NCBI RefSeq assembly: GCF_046592965.1
Contig: NZ_JBISBV010000002.1
Coordinates: forward strand, 186,001 to 250,000
Reading direction: 5' to 3'
Length of the DNA stretch: 64,000 nt
Source: Marivita sp046592965
GTDB lineage: Bacteria > Pseudomonadota > Alphaproteobacteria > Rhodobacterales > Rhodobacteraceae
Shown: in pieces, positions 53,306 through 61,027 of the stretch
How positions within the stretch are numbered: the stretch's first letter is position 1
How the letters are laid out: each line of letters opens with the position of its first letter
The notes under the pieces: generated by a model
Seen by the model: only the letters and a program-made list of their open reading frames with translations
Told to the model about the DNA's origin: nothing
Database searches by the model: none
Position numbers and translations under genes: made by a program

Positions 53306-54118
53306 TCAGCTGGCGTTGGGGAAGAACAGCTGCTGGCCATCTCGCATGTATCCGCCGATCGCGCTTTGCCCCTCGTCCGACAGCACCCAGTCGATAAAGG
53401 TCTGGCCGTCCTCGGCATTGACCGACGGGCATGTCTCGGGATTGACGAGGATCACGCCATACTGGTTGAACATCGCCTCGTCGCCCTCGACCGCGATCTG
53501 GAAATCGCCCTTGTTGCCAAAGCTGATCCAGGTCGCGCGGTCGGTCATCACATAGGCATTCATGCCCACACCGGCATTGAGCGTCGCGCCCATGCCCGAT
53601 CCGGTTTCGCGATACCAGTCACCCGATCCCGCACCGGGATCGACACCGGCATCTGCCCAAAGCGACTTTTCCTTCTTATGCGTCCCGCTGTCATCCCCGC
53701 GCGAGGCAAACAGCGACCCGCTCTCGGCGATGCTCTGCAAGGCGGCACTGGCATCGGACGATCCGGCCACGCCCGCCGGATCCGACTGCGGACCGACGAT
53801 GATGAAATCGTTATACATCACGTCAAACCGCTCCACGCCAAAGCCGTCGCGGACGAACTTTTCCTCGGACGGCCTGGCATGAACGAACAAGACATCGCCG
53901 TCGCAGTTCTGCGCGTTCTTGATCGCCTGTCCGGTGCCGACAGCCACCACGTTCACCTCGATGCCGGTCTCGTCGGTAAAGATCGGCAGGATGTGGTCAT
54001 AAAGCCCCGAATTGGCGGTCGAGGTGGTGGATTGCACCAGAATGCTGCCCTCGGCGATGGCCGATCCGGCCAGCGCGATCGTGGCGGCGGCTGTAGTCAG
54101 CAAGAATGTGGTTCGCAT
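53306..54118 (-). CDS. tupA: Tungstate ABC transporter substrate-binding protein
   Basis: A 270-residue periplasmic receptor with a signal peptide of about 22 residues (ending AIA-E). The mature start SILVQSTTSTANSGLYDHILPIF with the TTST motif is the TupA oxyanion-binding signature. ATG 54118 is chosen because AAAGGAG lies 9-15 bases upstream and the signal peptide begins there; an ATG at 54139 overlaps the end of tupC but has its Shine-Dalgarno downstream. It should capture tungstate for W-cofactor enzymes. Confidence 0.9.
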   Translation of the reverse strand: MRTTFLLTTAAATIALAGSAIAEGSILVQSTTSTANSGLYDHILPIFTDETGIEVNVVAVGTGQAIKNAQNCDGDVLFVHARPSEEKFVRDGFGVERFDVMYNDFIIVGPQSDPAGVAGSSDASAALQSIAESGSLFASRGDDSGTHKKEKSLWADAGVDPGAGSGDWYRETGSGMGATLNAGVGMNAYVMTDRATWISFGNKGDFQIAVEGDEAMFNQYGVILVNPETCPSVNAEDGQTFIDWVLSDEGQSAIGGYMRDGQQLFFPNAS

Positions 54119-54135
54119 GAAACGAGGCTCCTTTG

Positions 54136-54885
54136 TCATAACACGAGTAGGTTGGACAGGTAATCGCGCGCCGCCTTCGAGGCCGGAGCGCGAAAAAACT
54201 GGTCAGCAGCAGTGTGCTCGGTGATCCGCCCGCCGGACATGAAGGACACGCTGTCGGCCAGCCGCCGTGCCTGACCGACATCATGCGTGACCAGAACGCA
54301 CAATGTGCCGTTGCGCCGTTCCTGAGACAGGATGTCCTCGATCACCCGCCCCGAGTTGGGATCGAGGCTCGCGGTCGGCTCGTCCAGAAACAGCACGCGC
54401 GGCCGGATCGCGAGCGCCCGCGCAAGCGCAAGACGTTGCTGCTCGCCGCCCGAGAGAAGCCGCGCCGGTTGCGCATTGTGCCCCGCCAGCCCGACCCTGT
54501 GCAGCAGCGCGTCGCGAAACGCCGGATCATGTTGGCCGCGCGCCTTCAGAACAAAGTCGACATTCGCCGCAACCGACCGGCGCAACAGAACAGGCTTCTG
54601 AAACACCATCGCCTGCATCACCCGCTCCGCCAACGTCAGCGGCGCGCCGTGCCAGCGCACCTCGCCGCCGTCAGGCTGCAACAATCCGTGCAACAGCCGC
54701 AGCGTCAGGCTCTTGCCCGCCCCGTTCGGCCCCATGATCGCATGGATGCCGTGATCGGGCAGGTGCAGAGTCAGGTCGTGGATGATCGTCGCTTTTGCGG
54801 GGGCATAGCTCAGGCCGACAGCCGACAGCCCCTGCTGATCCTCTTGCAGCGCGTCCGCACACCGATCCACCACGCAATCACGCAT
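54136..54885 (-). CDS. tupC: Tungstate ABC transporter ATP-binding protein
   Basis: A 249-residue ATPase with Walker A GPNGAGKS near residue 53, signature LSGGEQQRLA near residue 143 and Walker B VLFLDEPTASLD near residue 165, then a THD switch histidine. Its start overlaps the end of tupB by 8 bases. The N-terminal 20 residues are polar and may be partly non-conserved. Confidence 0.9.
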   Translation of the reverse strand: MRDCVVDRCADALQEDQQGLSAVGLSYAPAKATIIHDLTLHLPDHGIHAIMGPNGAGKSLTLRLLHGLLQPDGGEVRWHGAPLTLAERVMQAMVFQKPVLLRRSVAANVDFVLKARGQHDPAFRDALLHRVGLAGHNAQPARLLSGGEQQRLALARALAIRPRVLFLDEPTASLDPNSGRVIEDILSQERRNGTLCVLVTHDVGQARRLADSVSFMSGGRITEHTAADQFFRAPASKAARDYLSNLLVL

Positions 54886-55585
54886 AGGCCGCTCTCGTCG
54901 CCGTTGCGCGCACCGAGAACACCAGCGCGTTCACCACCAGCGCCAGTGTCATCAGAACGATGCCCAAAGCCAGCGCCAGCGCCAGTTCCCCTTTCGAGGT
55001 TTCCAGTGCAATCGCCGTCGTCATCACCCGCGTGAGATGGTCGATATTCCCGCCCACGATGATGACAGCGCCCACCTCGGCCACCGCACGGCCAAATCCG
55101 GCCAGCGCCACCGTGAGCAACGAATATCGCCCGTCCCAGACGAGCGCCTGAATGCGCTGGATGCGGCTGAGGGCAAAAGACCGGAACTGCTCGGCATATT
55201 CGGTGTGAAGGTCCTCCAGCACTTGTCGCGACAGCGCCGCCACGATCGGTGTGATCAACAAGGTCTGCGCGACGATCATCGCGGTCGGTGTATAAAGCAG
55301 TCCCAGAAACCCCAGCGGCCCGGATCGCGACAGGTAGAGGTAAACGAACAACCCCACGACCACCGGCGGCAACCCCATCAGCGCGTTCACCACAACCAAC
55401 GCCACCCCGCGACCGGAAAACCGCGTCGTCGCCAACAACGCGCCAAGCGGCAGGCCACTGACGCAGGCAAGCGCGGTTGCGCTCAGGCTGACATACAAAG
55501 ACAGCCGGACGATTTCGAAAAGGTCCGGGTCGGCCGAGAACACCAAAGAGAGGGCGAGGCCCAGTGCCTCCGAGATGCTTTGCAT
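54878..55585 (-). CDS. tupB: Tungstate ABC transporter permease
   Basis: A 235-residue membrane protein with five or six segments. The cytoplasmic loop near residue 150 (ALVWDGRYSLLTVALAGFGRAVAEVGAVIIVGGN) is the EAA-type coupling motif of TupB. It is the first gene of tupBCA, and a palindrome overlaps its likely promoter. Confidence 0.9.
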   Translation of the reverse strand: MQSISEALGLALSLVFSADPDLFEIVRLSLYVSLSATALACVSGLPLGALLATTRFSGRGVALVVVNALMGLPPVVVGLFVYLYLSRSGPLGFLGLLYTPTAMIVAQTLLITPIVAALSRQVLEDLHTEYAEQFRSFALSRIQRIQALVWDGRYSLLTVALAGFGRAVAEVGAVIIVGGNIDHLTRVMTTAIALETSKGELALALALGIVLMTLALVVNALVFSVRATATRAAYA

Positions 55586-55613
55586 GGATTACGCCAATTG
55601 CAGGAATTACGGA

Positions 55614-55629
55614 CAGACTATAAAGTCTG
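55614..55629. promoter_or_regulatory. 16-bp palindrome at the tupB promoter
   Basis: CAGACT-ATAA-AGTCTG has perfect 6-base arms. On the minus strand it contains TATAGT, a plausible -10, and it lies 28 bases before tupB. It is a good operator candidate for the tup-linked regulator. Confidence 0.55.
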
Positions 55630-55752
55630 GTAAATTTTGCAAGGTATCCTGAAAAGTTGGGCCAAATTCGTATCACGCAGGGCGGAGAGCTTTCAAATGC
55701 GCTCGCCAATGCTTAGGTTTCAGTCTGATAACAATACGTTGCGAGGCTTCAC

Positions 55753-56259
55753 ATGACTTCCGATACACCTTCCGAACCGACAGGTCTCCGCGCCGGAGAG
55801 GTTTCGGTCGATGCGCCGTTGTCCGACGACGCAACCGTACAGTTCATCGGTACGATCCGTACGCCATTCACCACACGCGACCTTTGCCCACGGCAGGGAA
55901 GCCTCGATGGACCGGATTGCCGCATCGAAGTTCTGCCGCATTGGAAAGACGCCCTGACCGGTATCGAAAAGTTCGAGCATCTCGATATCCTCTACTGGCT
56001 GCATCAATCGCGCCGCGATCTCGTCCTGCAAAGCCCTGGCAACAACGGAGACACGCGCGGAACCTTTGCGCTGCGCTCTCCGGTAAGGCCCAACCCCATC
56101 GGCCTCTCGCGCGTGCGCCTGATCCGCAGAGAGGGCGCTGACCTGATCGTCAAGGGATTGGATTGTCTGGATAAAACGCCTCTGCTCGACATCAAGCCGT
56201 CGCGCTGCGCCTTTACACCCGAGGCGCCGGCGAAGGCGGCAGATGACGCCAAGCAGTGA
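55753..56259 (+). CDS. trmO: tRNA (N6-threonylcarbamoyladenosine-37)-methyltransferase TrmO
   Basis: A 168-residue SAM-dependent methyltransferase of the TrmO/TsaA beta-barrel family, which methylates t6A37 in tRNA-Thr. GTIRTPF near residue 35, PRQGSLDG, EHLDILYWLHQSRRD near residue 75 and RSPVRPNPIGLS near residue 108 are diagnostic. It diverges from tupBCA across 167 bases. Whether TrmO has any functional tie to tungstate uptake is not known. Confidence 0.88.
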   Translation: MTSDTPSEPTGLRAGEVSVDAPLSDDATVQFIGTIRTPFTTRDLCPRQGSLDGPDCRIEVLPHWKDALTGIEKFEHLDILYWLHQSRRDLVLQSPGNNGDTRGTFALRSPVRPNPIGLSRVRLIRREGADLIVKGLDCLDKTPLLDIKPSRCAFTPEAPAKAADDAKQ

Positions 56260-56354
56260 CAAACCGCTACAAAATCGCACAAGGCACAAATGCAGCGTAG
56301 GCGGGGCGCGTCTGATGGTCTAGAAGGTCGCTCGACACATAAAAAAGCAGGCAT

Positions 56355-57383
56355 ATGTCCGATATTTCCGAACCGACCGGGCAAGCGCCCGCGCCTCGAT
56401 CCGCAAAAGACTGGGTCAAGGTTCTTTCCTCCTACCGCGAACCCAACGCCTTGCGAAGCTCGTTCGAACTGGCCGTCACGATCGGCCCCTTCGTCTTGCT
56501 CTGGGCCGCAGCGTGGTGGTCGATGGGCATCAGCTACTGGCTGACCCTCGCGTTATCCATTGTAAACGCTGGATTTTTGCTTCGGCTGTTCATCATCCAG
56601 CACGATTGCGGGCATGGATCGTTCTACAACAACCGCACGCTCAGCGATTGGCTCGGTCGCTTTCTGGGGGTGCTGACGCTGACACCTTACGACGTCTGGC
56701 GGCGCACCCATTCGATCCACCATTCCTCGCACGGCAACCTCGGGCGACGCGGAATCGGCGATATCCACACCATCACGGTAGCGGAATACAAGGCCATGAG
56801 CCGCTGGAATCGCCTTATGTACCGCATGTACCGGCATCCGGTCACGTTGTTCGGAATCGGGCCGGGATACCTGTTCTTGTTCCAAAACCGCATTCCGCTG
56901 GGCCTGATGGCAAGCCTGCGCTACTGGATCAGCGCGATGGGCACCAATATCGCCATTCTGGTCGGTCTCGGTCTGCTGTTCTACTTCGGCGGCGTGATGC
57001 CGATCCTGTTGATCTTCCTGCCATCAACGCTTCTGGCCGCGACCTTGGGGATGTGGCTGTTTTACGTTCAGCACCAGTTCGAGACGACCGTGTGGGAACA
57101 TTCGGATGATTGGCAGTTGCACGATGCGGCTCTGCACGGAAGCTCGCACTATATATTGCCCAAGCCTTTGCAATGGCTTAGCGGCAATATCGGCATCCAC
57201 CACGTGCACCATCTGCACAGCCGCATCCCGTTCTATCGCCTGCCGGACGTGCTGCGCGAGAACGCCGAACTGCCCGATGCCAACCGCATGACGGTCCGCG
57301 AAAGTCTGCGCAATGCGCGCCTGCATCTGTGGGACGAAAACAGCAAGCGCCTGCTGTCCTTCTCGCAGGCGCGCGCGCTGTAA
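56355..57383 (+). CDS. Fatty acid desaturase, membrane type
   Basis: A 342-residue di-iron membrane desaturase. Its three histidine boxes are HDCGH near residue 79, HSIHH near residue 119 and HHVHH near residue 280, in the usual order with about four membrane helices. It resembles bacterial delta-12/omega-6 DesA-type enzymes; the double-bond position is not shown by sequence. ATG 56355 follows AAGCAGG weakly. It ends at a bidirectional terminator shared with rpsI. Confidence 0.88.
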   Translation: MSDISEPTGQAPAPRSAKDWVKVLSSYREPNALRSSFELAVTIGPFVLLWAAAWWSMGISYWLTLALSIVNAGFLLRLFIIQHDCGHGSFYNNRTLSDWLGRFLGVLTLTPYDVWRRTHSIHHSSHGNLGRRGIGDIHTITVAEYKAMSRWNRLMYRMYRHPVTLFGIGPGYLFLFQNRIPLGLMASLRYWISAMGTNIAILVGLGLLFYFGGVMPILLIFLPSTLLAATLGMWLFYVQHQFETTVWEHSDDWQLHDAALHGSSHYILPKPLQWLSGNIGIHHVHHLHSRIPFYRLPDVLRENAELPDANRMTVRESLRNARLHLWDENSKRLLSFSQARAL

Positions 57384-57417
57384 CAGTCCTTACCCTTATC
57401 GCTGCAAACACAAAAAT

Positions 57418-57439
57418 GGCCGCTCCAATCGGAGCGGCC
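57418..57439. terminator. Bidirectional rho-independent terminator
   Basis: GGCCGCTCC-AATC-GGAGCGGCC, a 9-bp stem with A-rich and T-rich flanks, between the convergent desaturase and rpsI genes. Confidence 0.9.
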
Positions 57440-57464
57440 TTTATCGTTTGGTATCGGTCCCGGC

Positions 57465-57953
57465 TTAACGCTTGGAGAACTGGAAGCTCTTGCGGGCCTT
57501 GGCCTTACCGTATTTCTTGCGCTCCACAACGCGGCTGTCGCGGGTCAGGAAACCGGCCGCCTTCAGCGCGCCGCGCAGCGACGGATCATAAAGCTGCAAC
57601 GCCTTGGAGACACCGTGCTTGACCGCGCCGGCCTGACCGGAGAGGCCACCGCCCTTGACGGTCGCGACCACGTCGAACTGGTCTTCGGTGCCCGAGATGG
57701 TGAAGGGCTGGCGCAGGATCATTTGCAGAACCGGACGCGCGAAATAGACCTTCATTTCCTTGCCGTTCACCGAGACCTTGCCGGAGCCCGGCTTGATCCA
57801 GACGCGGGCAACCGCATCCTTCCGCTTGCCGGTGGCATAGGCGCGACCAAGATCGTCACGCTGCGGCTCGCGCGGGGTTTCGACCACTTCCGGCGCGGCT
57901 TCGAGGCCAGCGGCGGTGTTCAGTTCTTCCAGAGAATTGAGTTGCTCAGCCAT
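57465..57953 (-). CDS. rpsI: Small ribosomal subunit protein uS9
   Basis: A 162-residue protein. The first 35 residues are an acidic extension common in alphaproteobacteria, followed by the conserved ATGKRKDAVARVW start of the core and a C-terminal KKYGKAKARKSFQFSKR that contacts P-site tRNA. Its start shares a base with the rplM stop, so both are co-translated. Confidence 0.95.
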   Translation of the reverse strand: MAEQLNSLEELNTAAGLEAAPEVVETPREPQRDDLGRAYATGKRKDAVARVWIKPGSGKVSVNGKEMKVYFARPVLQMILRQPFTISGTEDQFDVVATVKGGGLSGQAGAVKHGVSKALQLYDPSLRGALKAAGFLTRDSRVVERKKYGKAKARKSFQFSKR

Positions 57954-58417
57954 TATTTCGCCGTCCGCGTGTTTTTGGAGTTCATGGATTTCACATCCAG
58001 CACTTCGGGGCTTTGCGCCTCGTGCGGATGATCGGTTCCGGCATAGACGCGCAGGTTCGTCATCACCTTGCGCGACAGGCGGTTGCCCGGAAGCATACGC
58101 TGGACCGCTTTGGTCACGACCCGCTCGGGGTGCGCGCCTTCAAGGATCTGCTGCTTGGTCCGGCTCTTGATGCCGCCCGGATAGCCGGTGTGCCAGTAAA
58201 AGTTTTCCTGACGCTTGTTGCCAGTCATCTGGATCTTGTCCGCATTGATGATGATGACATTGTCACCCATGTCGAGATGCGGTGTGAAGGACGGCTTGTG
58301 CTTGCCGCGCAAGCGCGTGGCAACGATCGACGCGAGACGGCCCAGAACGACGCCTTCTGCGTCGATCAGGATCCATTTCTTGTCGATATCTGCCGGTTTT
58401 GCAGAAAAGGTTTTCAT
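57953..58417 (-). CDS. rplM: Large ribosomal subunit protein uL13
   Basis: A 154-residue 50S protein, an early assembly factor. KWILIDAEGVVLGRLAS near residue 14 and YRHTGYPGG-like WHTGYPGG near residue 75 are conserved. It heads the rplM-rpsI operon, with a good promoter about 70 bases upstream. Confidence 0.95.
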   Translation of the reverse strand: MKTFSAKPADIDKKWILIDAEGVVLGRLASIVATRLRGKHKPSFTPHLDMGDNVIIINADKIQMTGNKRQENFYWHTGYPGGIKSRTKQQILEGAHPERVVTKAVQRMLPGNRLSRKVMTNLRVYAGTDHPHEAQSPEVLDVKSMNSKNTRTAK

Positions 58418-58486
58418 CGTGGGAAGCCCCTGACGTGTGATTGGTGGTTTTGGAGCGCACGCGCCCCGGTCATTCCGATGGGCGGG

Positions 58487-58514
58487 TTATAAGCCTTGCA
58501 AATGCGCAGTCAAG
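58487..58514 (-). promoter_or_regulatory. Sigma-70-type promoter of rplM-rpsI
   Basis: On the minus strand TTGACT (58514-58509) and TATAAC (58492-58487) are separated by 16 bases, ending 69 bases before rplM. Confidence 0.7.
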
Positions 58515-58589
58515 CGGTCGTGTCGCTAATTAATGTTGCAAAAACAAAGTGTTGAAATTAAGGTATCTGGATACCCCAGCAACTTGCCG

Positions 58590-59120
58590 TTATTCGCCGG
58601 GGCTGTCGAGCTCGAGCTTGCGAAACACGAGGTAGGGCGCAAGGGTCGGGGCGTTCCCGTCGCCGTCATAGATGGGCGTTTCGCTAAACCCCAAACGATC
58701 ATACAGTGCCAGCATCGAACTGTTGCCGCGCACCGTGTCGGAGTAGACCGTCTTGGCGCCCATCTCCCTGGCCTTGTCGATGCGCATCTCGATCAGCTTG
58801 CGGCCAAGCCCCATGCCGCGTGCCAGATCGCGCACATAGAGGCGCTTGAGTTCGGCGCGATCGGCGTCGAGCATGCGCACGAAGGCACAGCCCAGCAAGA
58901 AGCCGGACCTGTCGCGCGCCAGCACGATGGCCCCGTTCGGCGGAAGAAACTGATCAATCTCTGCGATGCTGGCATCGACATGTTCGGAAACAGAAAAACG
59001 CGGGCCTCCGACGGCCATGAGCCGCTCCAGGATTTGCGCGTAATATTCGGTCAAGATCCCCGTCAGCTCAACCAGGTCCGGAGCCGTTTCAACAAAATCC
59101 AGGCGGATGTCCAAGTCCAT
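58590..59120 (-). CDS. GNAT family N-acetyltransferase
   Basis: A 176-residue acetyl-CoA-dependent transferase. The acetyl-CoA pyrophosphate loop is RDLARGMGLGRKLI near residue 107, preceded by ELKRLYV (motif D/A region) and followed by LYDRLGFSETPIY. It acts on an unknown amine or small molecule. It lies between rplM and the MocR gene and is separated from both by more than 85 bases. Confidence 0.85.
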   Translation of the reverse strand: MDLDIRLDFVETAPDLVELTGILTEYYAQILERLMAVGGPRFSVSEHVDASIAEIDQFLPPNGAIVLARDRSGFLLGCAFVRMLDADRAELKRLYVRDLARGMGLGRKLIEMRIDKAREMGAKTVYSDTVRGNSSMLALYDRLGFSETPIYDGDGNAPTLAPYLVFRKLELDSPGE

Positions 59121-59209
59121 GAATTGCCCACAATGGTTGAGTCGTTTGCAATAATCTAGCCGCCGTTCTCGTGGCAGGCGACCGTTAATTCGCTCATTCC
59201 GAGGAAAAA

Positions 59210-60637
59210 TCAGACACTTATCTGCTCTGGCGGGTGCCCAAGCAGTTCGTGCAACTGGTGCATGGCCGCCTCGAAGCGATCAATCGGGATCTGCGCATTG
59301 ACGGCAATGCGCACCGCATGAGGCGCGCGACCGTCGCGCAACGCGAACTCGTCTGCCGATCTGATCAGGATTCCATGCCCTTCGGCAGCCCGGCAAAACG
59401 ACGCAGCGCGCCAGCCCTGCGGAAGTTGCAGCCACAGGAACGGCACATCCTCGTGCCAAGTCACATCATAACTTCCCAACGCGTTCACCGCGACGCGCAC
59501 ATATTCCGCCATATGGGCGCGGACGGCTTCTACGATTGTCTCGGTTTCCGGATCGGTCAGGATCAGTTCGGCCATCTCGGCAAGCGGTTGAGACAGGCCA
59601 AAAAACCCGTACTCTGCCACCTGCCGCAAATCCGGCCCGCGTCCACGCGGCGCTATGGCAAACCCGATGCGCAGGGCGGGGGTCAGCACCTTGGAAATCG
59701 AAGTCACATACCACGTCCGTTCAGGGGCAAGGATGCGGTAGCTCGGGGCGGTCATGTCGCGGCGTCGAAAACAGTCATCCTCGATGATTTGCAGGCTCAT
59801 CGCCCTGCACACCTCGACAAGTGCCTTGCGGCGGTCAGGTGGCGTGCGCAGCAGCGTCGGGTTGTGCACATCGGGCGAGGTGCACAGAACCTGCGCGCCG
59901 GATTTGCGGGCGGCGGCCTCGAGGGCTTCGGGGATCAGCCCCTTGTCATCGCTGGCCACGCCGACAACGTCGGCGCGCAGGATTTCGGCCGCGCGGCGAA
60001 AACCCGGATAGGCCAGATCCTCGACCAGCACGGTGGGCGTCTGGCCGCGTAAGACCGTTTGCAGCACAATGCTCAACCCGTTCTGTGCGCCATTCACAAG
60101 AACAACATCGCCCTCGTCGATCACACCCAGGGGAATCTTGCGCAGCCAATGGACGCTGGCTTCGCGCAGAGGGCGATAGGCTTCGCGGGTTGGATAATGC
60201 AGCAGGCGCTCGGGTTTGGCCTGTCCGATCCGGGCAAATGCCTCGCGCAGCAGGGAGACCTGACCGAGATCGGGCAATTGCGGACTGATCAGCGACAGGT
60301 TCCCGTCCTCTGGCGGGATTGACACGAATTCGCGCGGTGCAGTCGCGACGCGCGCCTTGCGGTCTGCCACAAAGGTGCCGCGCCCGACCTGAGCCGTGGC
60401 GTGGCCCGCATCCGTCAAAACCGCATAGGCCCGCGCGACGGTGCCGGGGGTGATGCCAAGCGTGAAGGCAAGGTCGCGCACCGGCGGAAGTTTGTCACCG
60501 GGGTTCAGGTCGCCGCTTTGGATGGCCGATTGTATCGTTTCCGCGACCCTCTTGTACTTCGGGCCGGTGCCTCCGGGGGGCAGTGACACGATCTGGTTTG
60601 GGGGAATTGTATCCGACACAATCTTTCTCTGGATCAA
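59210..60637 (-). CDS. MocR-family regulator (GntR-type HTH fused to aminotransferase fold)
   Basis: About 460-475 residues. Residues 25-95 are a GntR winged helix (YKRVAETIQSAIQSGDLNPGDKLPPVRDLA, then GITPGTVARAYAVL). Residues 115-470 are a fold-type I aminotransferase domain with NGAQNGLSI and a PLP-lysine region SISKVLTPALRIGF near residue 320. MocR proteins sense PLP-linked amino compounds and often control a divergent gene. The start is uncertain: TTG 60637, GTG 60619 and GTG 60589 are possible. It diverges from a DUF1127 gene, with direct repeats between. Confidence 0.9.
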   Translation of the reverse strand: MIQRKIVSDTIPPNQIVSLPPGGTGPKYKRVAETIQSAIQSGDLNPGDKLPPVRDLAFTLGITPGTVARAYAVLTDAGHATAQVGRGTFVADRKARVATAPREFVSIPPEDGNLSLISPQLPDLGQVSLLREAFARIGQAKPERLLHYPTREAYRPLREASVHWLRKIPLGVIDEGDVVLVNGAQNGLSIVLQTVLRGQTPTVLVEDLAYPGFRRAAEILRADVVGVASDDKGLIPEALEAAARKSGAQVLCTSPDVHNPTLLRTPPDRRKALVEVCRAMSLQIIEDDCFRRRDMTAPSYRILAPERTWYVTSISKVLTPALRIGFAIAPRGRGPDLRQVAEYGFFGLSQPLAEMAELILTDPETETIVEAVRAHMAEYVRVAVNALGSYDVTWHEDVPFLWLQLPQGWRAASFCRAAEGHGILIRSADEFALRDGRAPHAVRIAVNAQIPIDRFEAAMHQLHELLGHPPEQISV

Positions 60638-60692
60638 TTGATGACAAAATTGTATCGCTTATTGTATCGCGACACCTTTCGATCAGTATCGC
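60607..60692. promoter_or_regulatory. TTGTATC-type direct repeats between mocR and DUF1127
   Basis: TTGTATCGC occurs at 60650-60658 and 60662-60670 with starts 12 bases apart. Related CAGTATCGC (60684-60692) and TTGTATCCG (60607-60615) flank them. Direct repeats are the usual MocR operator form, and these sit just before a possible -10 TATATT at 60701-60706. Confidence 0.55.
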
Positions 60693-60732
60693 GACTTGGA
60701 TATATTGTGTCAATACATTTAAGGAGACACCC

Positions 60733-60951
60733 ATGGCACACGCTACACAGGTTTCGCGTTCGGAGTTTGCTGGCACGCGCGCGCCGTTGATCGGCGCGGT
60801 GTCCCGAGTGAAAGAGACCGTCACACAGTGGGCGCAGCGGCGCCGCACGCGGTCTCATCTGGCGCTTCTCGATGATCGTTTGCTGAACGACATCGGTATG
60901 GATCGGTTGATCGCCTCCGAGGAGACCAACCGGACGTTCTGGCGGGCGTGA
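60733..60951 (+). CDS. DUF1127 domain small protein
   Basis: A 72-residue protein ending in a DUF1127 (YjiS-like) Arg-rich segment, RRRTRSHLALLDDRLLNDIGM near residues 37-57. In Agrobacterium such small proteins affect RNA turnover and phosphate metabolism. AAGGAGA lies 6-12 bases before the ATG at 60733; the longer frame upstream runs through the operator region and is not coding. It is divergent from, and probably controlled by, the MocR gene. Confidence 0.85.
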   Translation: MAHATQVSRSEFAGTRAPLIGAVSRVKETVTQWAQRRRTRSHLALLDDRLLNDIGMDRLIASEETNRTFWRA

Positions 60952-61027
60952 TCCCTGCGCCGTCAGACTGACCTCAGGGGCGCAAAGATCGGCTTTGTGC
61001 CCCTTTTTTCATGCCCGGCATCAGCTT

